From contig JASBZA010000007.1 in the NCBI GenBank assembly GCA_029983685.1, positions 32,096 through 96,095 of the forward strand: DNA of 64,000 nt, read 5' to 3'. The DNA is from Oscillospiraceae bacterium (GTDB lineage Bacteria; Bacillota; Clostridia; Saccharofermentanales; Fastidiosipilaceae). The translations under genes were made by a program, and so were the position numbers. The notes beneath the pieces are model-generated. The model ran no database searches. It had not been told where the DNA came from and saw nothing but the letters and a program-made list of their open reading frames with translations. Below, one piece after another: positions 17,227-24,298 of this stretch (position 1 is its first letter; the number at the start of each line of letters is the position of its first letter).

Positions 17227-17679
17227 ATGAAATTAAACAATTTAACACCTAATCCGGGCGCTACTAAGAAAGCGACTCGTAGAGGTCGAGGCGCCGGTTC
17301 CGGCTTGGGTAAAACCGCCGGCCGCGGCCATAAGGGCCAGAAATCCAGATCCGGTTACGCTAGCCGCTGGGGCTTCGAAGGTGGCCAGACTCCTTTGTTC
17401 CGCAGACTGCCTAAGCGCGGATTTAACAACAATAGTTTCGCCAAGGCCTATGTAGAAATCCCTCTGGGCAAGCTGCAGGCTTTTGAAGACGGCACCGTTG
17501 TCACACTGGACAGCATCCAAGAAGCTAATATCTTGAAGTTCCCCAAGAAGAATGATGGCATGAAGGTTATCGGCGGTGGCGGCGAATTTAACCGCAAACT
17601 TACGGTCCAAGCAGCTAAGTTTACAGCTTCGGCCAAAGAAGCCATCGAGAACGCCGGAGGCAAGGCCGAGGAGGTATAG
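17227..17679 (+). CDS. rplO: 50S ribosomal protein L15
   Basis: A 150-residue L15 (MKLNNLTPNPGATKKATR start; GRGHKGQKSRSGYASRWGFEGGQTPLFRRLPKRGF). It is an assembly protein of the 50S subunit. Its last codons contain the GAGGAGG site for secY, which begins 2 bases after the stop. Confidence 0.98.
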   Translation: MKLNNLTPNPGATKKATRRGRGAGSGLGKTAGRGHKGQKSRSGYASRWGFEGGQTPLFRRLPKRGFNNNSFAKAYVEIPLGKLQAFEDGTVVTLDSIQEANILKFPKKNDGMKVIGGGGEFNRKLTVQAAKFTASAKEAIENAGGKAEEV

Positions 17680-17681
17680 TA

Positions 17682-18986
17682 ATGGCAAACAGTATGGTTG
17701 GCACATTAAGGAATGCCTGGAAGGCAGAAGAACTACGTAAGCGCCTGCTTTACACGATTTTTATTATCGTGCTCTTCCGCGTCGGGAGCCATATTCCTGT
17801 GCCGGGTATTGACCGTTATGCCTTTACGAATCTCATCCGTAATTTTGGTCAGTTAGGGCAAATGATGGATATTATTTCCGGAGGTGCCCTAACTTCCGTC
17901 TCCATTTTTGCCTTGGGAGTTCAGCCTTACATTAATGCTTCCATTATTTTGCAGCTTTTGACCGTTGCGATTCCCGCCCTGGAGAACATGGCCAAAGAAG
18001 GTGAGACCGGTCGTAAGAAGATTCAGAAAATCACACGCTACACCATGGTCGGTCTGGCTGTTTTACAGTCCTTCGCTTTCTGGTACTCCACAAGAGTAGC
18101 CGGCACAAGCAGGATCCCTACGGCACTGACTGCCATCATGGTCATTTTCAGCTTTACCGCCGGTACCTGTTTAGTGACCTGGATGGGTGAACAAATTAAC
18201 GATAAGGGAATCGGTAACGGTATTTCCGTTCTGATTTTCGTAGGTATCGTATCCAGAATGCCTCAGATGCTGCAGAATCTCTGGTTGACCGTCAGAGGTT
18301 GGAACGTTAATCAGTGGGGGCCTTTTCTGGCGACGCTCTTCCTTTTACTTTTCGTAGCAGCAGCTTTAGCTCTACTCATTTTCGTTATTTTTGTTCAGTC
18401 CGGTGAGAGAAGAATCCCCGTACAGTACTCGAGACGTGTTGTGGGCAGAAAACAATACGGTGGTCAGAATACCTATTTACCTATTAAGGTAAACCAGTCC
18501 GGTGTTCTTCCCGTAATTTTCGCAATGTCCATCTCACAAGTCCCGGCTATTATCATCTCGTTCTTCTTCCCGACCAGTACGGGACCTGTAGTAAGCTTCT
18601 TCCGTAATTTGGGCAAGAATCCGCTTTACTACATCATCATGGCTTTCTTAATTTTGGGTTTCACTTTCTTCTACTCGATGATTCAGTTTAACCCAATTGA
18701 GATTTCCAATAACCTGCAGAAGAACGGTGGCTATATCCCCGGTATCAGACCGGGCAGACCTACAGCCGAATTTATCAGCAAGACAGCCGGCAGACTGAAC
18801 TGGTTTGACGCTCTGTTCTTAATTATTGTGACCTTGACTCCTATGTTGATCGGAACCTTGACCGATACCTCCGCTATCTGGATGGGCGGTACCTCCGTCA
18901 TCATTATCGTAGGTGTTGTTAAAGACCTGGTTACTCAGCTGGATTCTCAAATGATGATGAAACACTATAAGGGCTTCTTAAGCTAG
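17682..18986 (+). CDS. secY: Protein translocase subunit SecY
   Basis: A 434-residue polytopic membrane protein with ten predicted helices and the SecY hallmarks: GGALTSVSIFALGVQPYINASIILQ (plug and second helix), WMGEQINDKGIGNGIS, and the cytoplasmic loop SGERRIPVQYSRRVVG. It forms the protein-conducting channel with SecE and SecG. As usual it closes the spc operon, and a terminator follows. Confidence 0.98.
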   Translation: MANSMVGTLRNAWKAEELRKRLLYTIFIIVLFRVGSHIPVPGIDRYAFTNLIRNFGQLGQMMDIISGGALTSVSIFALGVQPYINASIILQLLTVAIPALENMAKEGETGRKKIQKITRYTMVGLAVLQSFAFWYSTRVAGTSRIPTALTAIMVIFSFTAGTCLVTWMGEQINDKGIGNGISVLIFVGIVSRMPQMLQNLWLTVRGWNVNQWGPFLATLFLLLFVAAALALLIFVIFVQSGERRIPVQYSRRVVGRKQYGGQNTYLPIKVNQSGVLPVIFAMSISQVPAIIISFFFPTSTGPVVSFFRNLGKNPLYYIIMAFLILGFTFFYSMIQFNPIEISNNLQKNGGYIPGIRPGRPTAEFISKTAGRLNWFDALFLIIVTLTPMLIGTLTDTSAIWMGGTSVIIIVGVVKDLVTQLDSQMMMKHYKGFLS

Positions 18987-19026
18987 GCATGATGTATCGT
19001 GTCTGTAATACCCTTTAGAAACATTA

Positions 19027-19083
19027 CATAAAGTCTAAGAACTTTCCTAATCAAGGGAAGGCCTTAGGCTTTATGTCTTTTTT
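19027..19083 (+). terminator. Rho-independent terminator after secY
   Basis: CATAAAG, CTAAG and TTCC pair in turn with GGGAA, CTTAG and CTTTATG, giving a long interrupted stem that ends in a T-rich tail at 19077-19083. It may attenuate rather than end transcription, since adk follows directly. Confidence 0.75.
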
Positions 19084-19104
19084 AGGATAAAGAAAGGAAT
19101 ATAA

Positions 19105-19746
19105 ATGAATCTAATTTTGTTAGGCCCACCGGGTACCGGCAAGGGCACCGTAGCACAGGAAATCAGCAGTCGTTATCACTTACCCCACATCTCAACCGGT
19201 GATATTTTCAGACAGAACATTAAAAACAAAACCGCTTTGGGACAGGAAGTAGAGTCTTATCTTAATAAAGGAGATTTGGTTCCCGACGACTTGACCAATC
19301 GCTTGGTAGAAGATCGTTTAAACCAAGAGGACGTCGCTGACGGCTTCATTTTAGACGGTTATCCCAGAACATTGGACCAGGCAAGGGCTTTGGCCGAGAT
19401 TTTAGAAAACAAAAAAGCTAAGCTTGATGTCGCTTTAAATGTTTATGTGCCGGACGAGATTATCCTGAAGCGTTTGGCAGGCAGAAGAGTATGCGAGTCT
19501 TGCGGCGATACTTACAATATTTATTATAAGAAGCCGGAAGTCGAGGGTACCTGTGATACTTGCGGCGGCAAGCTGATTCAGCGTGAAGACGACAGCGAAG
19601 AGACCGTGAAGAATCGTTTGAAGACCTATGAAGAGAAGACTGCTCCGCTGATTTCTTACTATGAGCAAGAAAATATCTTAAAAACTGTGGACAACTCGGC
19701 GAGTTTGGACGAGACCCTGGCACAAGTAAAAGAAGTGTTGGACTAA
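19105..19746 (+). CDS. adk: Adenylate kinase
   Basis: A 213-residue enzyme converting AMP and ATP to two ADP. The P-loop GPPGTGKGT is at residues 7-15, the AMP-site DGYPRT at 84-89, and the LID domain carries four zinc cysteines (C130, C133, C150, C153), the long zinc form of Gram-positive bacteria. Its stop shares one base with the map start. Confidence 0.98.
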   Translation: MNLILLGPPGTGKGTVAQEISSRYHLPHISTGDIFRQNIKNKTALGQEVESYLNKGDLVPDDLTNRLVEDRLNQEDVADGFILDGYPRTLDQARALAEILENKKAKLDVALNVYVPDEIILKRLAGRRVCESCGDTYNIYYKKPEVEGTCDTCGGKLIQREDDSEETVKNRLKTYEEKTAPLISYYEQENILKTVDNSASLDETLAQVKEVLD

Positions 19747-20504
19747 TGATTACGATTAAATCTCACGATGAAATTGCTAAAATCAGAGAAGCCGGCAAGA
19801 TTGTAGAAGAAGTCTTCGCCGTTTTGGAAGAGAAGGCCAAGCCGGGCATATCGACTTTGGAACTGGACCACTTGGTCTTAAGCATTGCTAAAAAACATAA
19901 GGCTTCTTGTCCTACCATCGGTTACGGTGATCCGCCTTTTCCGGCCGCTTCTTGTATATCTATTGATACCCAGTTGGTACATGGTATCCCCTCGGCACAT
20001 GTGCATTTGGAAGAAGGGCAGATTGTTACCTTCGACATCGTAATCGAGAAGGAAGGCTGGATGGCCGACGCAGCCAGAACTTTCCCCATAGGACAGATTA
20101 GTGAAGAAAAAGAACGCCTGGTTCAGGCGACGGAGCAATCTTTCTGGGAAGGTTTTAAGATGGCTGAAGTCGGTAACCGAGTTGGTGATGTCGGCCATGC
20201 CGTACAAACTTATGCGGAAGCTCAAGGGTACAGCGTTATCCGGGAGTTTACCGGCCACGGTATAGGTCGTGATATGCATGAGTCACCTGATGTGCCGAAC
20301 TTCGGCAGACCTAAGCGCGGACCACGCTTACAAGAGGGTATGGTTTTCTGCATTGAGCCCATGATTGCCATGGGTTCCAGGCATGTAGAGATTCAAAGAG
20401 ATGGATGGACTGTAACCATGCAAGACAAAATGCCTTCCGCTCATTATGAAAACACCATTGCAATTACAAAAGACGGCCCCAAGCTCATGACTTTAACAAT
20501 TTAG
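19746..20504 (+). CDS. map: Methionine aminopeptidase, type I
   Basis: A 252-residue M24A metallopeptidase that removes the initiator methionine. Metal ligands are visible as aspartates in the FDIVIEKEGWMADAART region, the histidine of GHGIGRDMHE and the glutamates of FCIEPM and YENTIAIT. The first metal-site region is slightly diverged from the common DVG...D pattern, but all ligands seem to be in place. Standard neighbour of adk and infA. Confidence 0.95.
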   Translation: MITIKSHDEIAKIREAGKIVEEVFAVLEEKAKPGISTLELDHLVLSIAKKHKASCPTIGYGDPPFPAASCISIDTQLVHGIPSAHVHLEEGQIVTFDIVIEKEGWMADAARTFPIGQISEEKERLVQATEQSFWEGFKMAEVGNRVGDVGHAVQTYAEAQGYSVIREFTGHGIGRDMHESPDVPNFGRPKRGPRLQEGMVFCIEPMIAMGSRHVEIQRDGWTVTMQDKMPSAHYENTIAITKDGPKLMTLTI

Positions 20505-20514
20505 GAGGTAATCC

Positions 20515-20733
20515 ATGGCTAAGGAAGACATGATTGAAGTGGAAGGTATTGTTGAGGAAGTCCTTCCCAATGCTAATTTCAAAGTGAAACTGGAGAATGG
20601 CCATATTGTGTTGGCGCACATCTCCGGTAAACTCAGACAAAACTATATTAAAATCTTACAAGGTGACCGAGTAACACTAGAATTGTCGCCTTATGACTTG
20701 GATCGTGGCAGGATCACCTGGAGATCCAAATAA
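20515..20733 (+). CDS. infA: Translation initiation factor IF-1
   Basis: A 72-residue S1/OB-fold protein of exact IF-1 length (AKEDMIEVEGIVEEVLPNANFKVKLENGH; ending RGRITWRSK). It occupies the ribosomal A site during initiation. An AGGAGGT site lies just before the ATG. Confidence 0.98.
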   Translation: MAKEDMIEVEGIVEEVLPNANFKVKLENGHIVLAHISGKLRQNYIKILQGDRVTLELSPYDLDRGRITWRSK

Positions 20734-20778
20734 AAAACCATATTTATTAAGCAAAATCACAGTATTCTATATTTAAAC

Positions 20779-20806
20779 TTGCATCAATTCTGCATTATGA
20801 TAGAAT
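20779..20806 (+). promoter_or_regulatory. Putative promoter before rpmJ
   Basis: TTGCAT (20779-20784), a 16-base spacer and TAGAAT (20801-20806) sit in the 138-base AT-rich gap between infA and rpmJ. A hairpin GCTCTA/TAGAGC (20819-20824/20829-20834) would lie at the very 5' end of the transcript. This could drive the alpha operon separately from the upstream genes. Confidence 0.55.
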
Positions 20807-20871
20807 ATCTCAGCATGTGCTCTAGTATTAGAGCTATGTTTACTATGTGAAAATTGTGTGGAGGTATCAAG

Positions 20872-20985
20872 ATGAAAGTTCGTTCTTCAGTGAAACCCAT
20901 GTGCGAAAAATGCCGTGTGATTCGCCGTAAAGGTCGGGTCATGGTTATTTGCAAGGACCCAAAACACAAACAGAGGCAGGGCTAG
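20872..20985 (+). CDS. rpmJ: 50S ribosomal protein L36
   Basis: A 37-residue gene: MKVRSSVKPMCEKCRVIRR at the start, KGRVMVICKDPKHKQRQG at the end. It has the zinc ligands C11, C14, C27 and H32 of the zinc-binding L36 type. A GGAGGT site precedes the ATG. The position between infA and rpsM is standard. Confidence 0.97.
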   Translation: MKVRSSVKPMCEKCRVIRRKGRVMVICKDPKHKQRQG

Positions 20986-21191
20986 TCACTTCTATCTAAC
21001 CTGACAGGTATAAAGCATGACTTAAGGGACGCGGCTGATTTATGTCCTTTAGTTTATGCGAAGACTAAGTGCTTATTTCTATATAACTTGCTCTTATATC
21101 TAAGATAAGTAGCTTACTTTAAGTCCTCGGCTTAACAACAGACCGGGACATAAGACGAAACGACAAACTTTTGAACTTTGGAGGTAAATGG
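20986..21191 (+). promoter_or_regulatory. Structured leader of the rpsM (alpha) operon
   Basis: This 206-base gap has a 9-bp long-range helix, GACTTAAGG (21019-21027) with CTTTAAGTC (21117-21125). It encloses a hairpin at 21027-21030/21044-21047 and a branched stem 21071-21076/21105-21110 carrying 21081-21086/21094-21099. An alternative hairpin, GTCC.CGG (21123-21130) with CCGGGAC (21143-21149), uses the same bases as the 3' side of the long helix, so the two folds exclude each other. No coding frame is supported. In E. coli, S4 represses this operon by binding a leader RNA, and rpsD (S4) is in this operon; a similar role is inferred. Confidence 0.55.
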
Positions 21192-21560
21192 ATGGCTCGT
21201 ATTGCAGGTGTTGACATTCCCGATAATAAGCGTGTCGAGATTGCACTTACTTATATTTATGGGGTCGGACCTTCCGTCTCGAATGAAGTCCTGACCGCTT
21301 GTGCTATTGACCCCGATACTCGGGTTAGGGATTTAACCGATGAGCAGATTACGCAGATTCGTAACGAATTAGATGAGAATCACAGAATTGAAGGTGACCT
21401 ACGTCGTGAGGTTGCCATGAATATCAAGCGCCTGGTTGAGATCAATTCTTATAGGGGCAGAAGGCATAAGAGCGGTTTGCCGGTAAGAGGCCAAAGAACC
21501 AAGACAAATGCCAGAACACGTAAAGGCCCTAAGAGAACCATGGCTAACAAGAAGAAGTAG
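21192..21560 (+). CDS. rpsM: 30S ribosomal protein S13
   Basis: A 122-residue S13 (MARIAGVDIPDNKRVEIALTYIYGVG start; SYRGRRHKSGLPVRGQRTKTNART; basic C-terminal tail KGPKRTMANKKK). The frame is open from a TTG at 21171, but the GGAGGT ribosome site at 21180-21185 and all S13 homology place the start at the ATG at 21192. Confidence 0.98.
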   Translation: MARIAGVDIPDNKRVEIALTYIYGVGPSVSNEVLTACAIDPDTRVRDLTDEQITQIRNELDENHRIEGDLRREVAMNIKRLVEINSYRGRRHKSGLPVRGQRTKTNARTRKGPKRTMANKKK

Positions 21561-21577
21561 GGGGTTGATATTCAATT

Positions 21578-21973
21578 ATGGTTAAGGCAAAACAAAAATC
21601 CAGACAGAGAAGAAGACAACGTAAGAACGTTGACCGCGGTGCAGTGCACATTCATGCAACTTTTAATAACACGATCGTAACGTTTACTGATGCAGACGGT
21701 AATGTTATCGCATGGTCAAGTGCAGGTGCTCAAGGCATGAGAGGTTCTCGTAAGGGAACACCCTTTGCTGCCCAATTGGCTTGTGAACAGGCAGCAGCTG
21801 CTGCTATGGAGCAAGGTCTGCGTTCTGTTGAAGTTTATGTTAAGGGACCAGGTTCCGGCCGTGAGTCGGCTATTCGTGCTTTAGGCACTGTAGGCTTAGA
21901 AGTTACTATGCTTAAAGACGTAACACCCCTTCCTCATAACGGTTGCAGACCTCCTAAAAAGAGAAGAATTTAA
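21578..21973 (+). CDS. rpsK: 30S ribosomal protein S11
   Basis: A 131-residue S11 (GAVHIHATFNNTIVTFTDADGN; GPGSGRESAIRAL; DVTPLPHNGCRPPKKRRI end). It lies on the 30S platform near the E site. Length and order are standard. Confidence 0.98.
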   Translation: MVKAKQKSRQRRRQRKNVDRGAVHIHATFNNTIVTFTDADGNVIAWSSAGAQGMRGSRKGTPFAAQLACEQAAAAAMEQGLRSVEVYVKGPGSGRESAIRALGTVGLEVTMLKDVTPLPHNGCRPPKKRRI

Positions 21974-21991
21974 TAGGAGGAGAAATCATAT

Positions 21992-22612
21992 ATGGCTAGA
22001 TATACTGAAGCCCGCTGCCGCCAATGCCGCAGAGAAGGGCAGAAACTGTTTTTGAAGGGTAACCGCTGCTACTCCAGCAAATGCGCCCTTTCTAAAAGAG
22101 CTACCGTACCCGGCCAACATGGTGCCGGCAGAAGACGCAAGCAATCCGAATACGGCTTGCAGTTGCGCGAAAAGCAGAAGACCAAGCGTTTCTACGGCTT
22201 GCAAGAGAAGCAATTCAGAAACCTCTATACTAAGGCTGATCGTCAGAAGGGCAACTCCGGTATCAACTTACTGCGTTTACTCGAACTGCGTTATGACAAT
22301 GTTGTTTACAGACTTGGTTTCGGCGAGTCCAGAGCAGAAGCCAGACAATTGGTCACCCACGGCCATTTCAAGGTGAACGGCAAGAAGGCTAATATTCCTT
22401 CTATGACCTTGTCCGCCGGCGATACGATTGAACTGACCGATTCGGCTAAGAATCTTAACCGTTTCAAGAATATGGAGTTCAACCGTACGGTACCCCAGTG
22501 GTTGAGTTTAGACCAAGACCAGAAGGTCGGTAAGGTATTACAAGTCCCCAATAGAGAAGATGTGGACGTCGAAGTAGAAGAACGTATGATTGTTGAGCTT
22601 TACTCACGTTAA
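21992..22612 (+). CDS. rpsD: 30S ribosomal protein S4
   Basis: A 206-residue S4. The N-terminal domain keeps the four-cysteine zinc site (C9, C12, C26, C31: CRQC...CYSSKC), and the S4 RNA-binding domain is seen at about 95-160 (LELRYDNVVYRLGFGESRAEARQLVTHGH). It is a primary assembly protein and in several bacteria an autoregulator of its own operon; here it is co-transcribed with rpsM, rpsK, rpoA and rplQ. Confidence 0.97.
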   Translation: MARYTEARCRQCRREGQKLFLKGNRCYSSKCALSKRATVPGQHGAGRRRKQSEYGLQLREKQKTKRFYGLQEKQFRNLYTKADRQKGNSGINLLRLLELRYDNVVYRLGFGESRAEARQLVTHGHFKVNGKKANIPSMTLSAGDTIELTDSAKNLNRFKNMEFNRTVPQWLSLDQDQKVGKVLQVPNREDVDVEVEERMIVELYSR

Positions 22613-22673
22613 CCATATCTTTCAGGACTATTGTTTTTGTACACATTTGTGACAACTCACCTGGGAGGTAAAA

Positions 22674-23627
22674 ATGACAGAATTTACGAAGGCTGATATT
22701 AAGACAGCAGAAACTTCCGAAGACAAATCTTACGGGAAATTTGTAGTAGAGCCTCTGGAGCGCGGATACGGTATTACCCTGGGTAATTCTCTGAGAAGAG
22801 TTTTACTCTCCTCGCTCAAGGGCGCCGCTATTACAGCCGTCCGTGTGGATGGCATTTATCACGAGTTTTCTACGGTTAAGGGTGTAATCGAGGATATGAC
22901 CGAGATCATCCTGAACCTCAAGGGAATCCGCGTGAAGATGCACCAAGATGGTCCTAAAACAATTTATTTAAACAGCGAAGAGGGTACAAGCGGTGTGTTG
23001 ACCGCCGGTGATATTGTACATGACGAAGAAGTCGAGATTATGAATCCCGAACACGTCATTTGCACCCTGAACGGCGAAAACAGAGTTTTCATGGAGTTCA
23101 CGGTAAATACCGGTCACGGCTACAATACGGCTGAACAAAACAAGACCGCTAAGCAGTCTATCGGTATCATTCCGATTGATTCCATTTTCACCCCCATTGT
23201 GAAGGTGAATTACAGCGTCGAGAACACCCGTGTCGGCCAGAATACCGATTACGACAAGCTGACTTTGGAAGTAATGACGGATGCTACCGTCACCGCCGAA
23301 GAAGGCTTGAGCCAAGCTTCAAAAATCCTCATTGACCACTTGACCTTGTTTACGGATTTAAGTGCTCTGGGTGAAGAGCAGCTCGAGGAGCCTGAAGAGG
23401 AAGAAGAATACGACGAGACCTACGATATGGTCATCGAAGATATGGACTTCTCGGTCAGGACTTATAACTGCCTTAAGAGAGCCAACATTAACACCATTGG
23501 CGACCTGGTAGAGCGTACAGAAGAAGACATGATGAAGGTCCGTAACCTGGGCAAGAAGTCTTTGGAAGAAGTCACCGGCAAGTTAGAAGAAATGGGCCTC
23601 TCTTTGGCCGAATCTTCGGAAGAATAG
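22674..23627 (+). CDS. rpoA: RNA polymerase subunit alpha
   Basis: A 317-residue subunit. The N-terminal dimerisation domain (FVVEPLERGYGITLGNSLRRVLLSSLKG) is followed by an acidic linker (EEPEEEEEYDE) near residues 240-252, and the C-terminal DNA-contact domain (SVRTYNCLKRANINTIGDLVERTEEDMMKVRNLGKKSLEEV). Length is normal for Firmicutes. Confidence 0.98.
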   Translation: MTEFTKADIKTAETSEDKSYGKFVVEPLERGYGITLGNSLRRVLLSSLKGAAITAVRVDGIYHEFSTVKGVIEDMTEIILNLKGIRVKMHQDGPKTIYLNSEEGTSGVLTAGDIVHDEEVEIMNPEHVICTLNGENRVFMEFTVNTGHGYNTAEQNKTAKQSIGIIPIDSIFTPIVKVNYSVENTRVGQNTDYDKLTLEVMTDATVTAEEGLSQASKILIDHLTLFTDLSALGEEQLEEPEEEEEYDETYDMVIEDMDFSVRTYNCLKRANINTIGDLVERTEEDMMKVRNLGKKSLEEVTGKLEEMGLSLAESSEE

Positions 23628-23686
23628 GTCTTTAAACTAGGCCTTTAATGAGAAGAATAGTTTAGAAACGTTACAGGAGGAAATTT

Positions 23687-24211
23687 ATGTCTGGACACCG
23701 CAAATTAGGTTTTAAGACCAGTCACAGACTGAGTGTTTTAAGAAACTTGACGACCCAGCTGATTGTGGCGGGCCACGTCGAGACTACCGTTACCCGGGCT
23801 AAAGAAGTGCAGAAAATTGCCGAGCAGCTCATTACTGATGCTGTCCGGGAGCACGATAATTTTACGACAAAAGAAATTTTGACCTCGAAGGCTAAGTTAG
23901 ACGCCAAGGGCAAAAAGGTTTTGAAGGAAGAGACTTCCAAGGCCGGTAATACCTTCTACAAGGTAGACCGCGAGCTCAAGACCGAAGATGTCCAGGTAGA
24001 CGATCCTTCCCGTCTGCAAGCCAGACGTAAGGCTATGCAGTGGCTGGTCAAAACCAAGGATGAGAATGGTCAGGTTATTAATCCTACCAACGTCCTGTTC
24101 AATGATGTAGCCCCTCGCTATGTGGATCGCAAGGGCGGTTATACCCGTATTATTCCTTTGGAGACCAGAAGAGGAGACGCTGCCTTGAAGTGTCGCTTGG
24201 AACTTATCTAA
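23687..24211 (+). CDS. rplQ: 50S ribosomal protein L17, long form
   Basis: A 174-residue L17. The core is at both ends (HRKLGFKTSHRLSVLRNLTTQLI at the start; DVAPRYVDRKGGYTRIIPLETRRGDAA near the end). Between them lies a charged insertion of roughly 50-60 residues (about 50-115) absent from the usual 115-130-residue L17. It closes the alpha operon and is followed by a terminator. Confidence 0.95.
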   Translation: MSGHRKLGFKTSHRLSVLRNLTTQLIVAGHVETTVTRAKEVQKIAEQLITDAVREHDNFTTKEILTSKAKLDAKGKKVLKEETSKAGNTFYKVDRELKTEDVQVDDPSRLQARRKAMQWLVKTKDENGQVINPTNVLFNDVAPRYVDRKGGYTRIIPLETRRGDAALKCRLELI

Positions 24212-24240
24212 GGCACGTGATCTTTTTGGCTTAGAAGACT

Positions 24241-24270
24241 GGGTCAGGTGTTTCTCCTGGCCCTTTTTTT
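24241..24270 (+). terminator. Rho-independent terminator after rplQ
   Basis: GGGTCAGG pairs with CCTGGCCC (8 bp with one G-U) around a 7-base loop, followed by seven T residues at 24264-24270. It sits only 29 bases before the ecfA start, so some readthrough or a promoter overlapping it must supply the next genes. Confidence 0.85.
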
Positions 24271-24298
24271 AATCTCAAAGGATAGGGAGATCTTTGAT

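Noticed and set aside
21171..21191. TTG start giving S13 seven extra residues
   Set aside because: The extra codons are the ribosome site itself (GGAGGT); S13 homology begins at the ATG at 21192.
24248..24298. GTG start for ecfA inside the rplQ terminator
   Set aside because: The start would be in the terminator stem and the extra residues are unlike any EcfA; TTG at 24299 has an AGGGAGA site.
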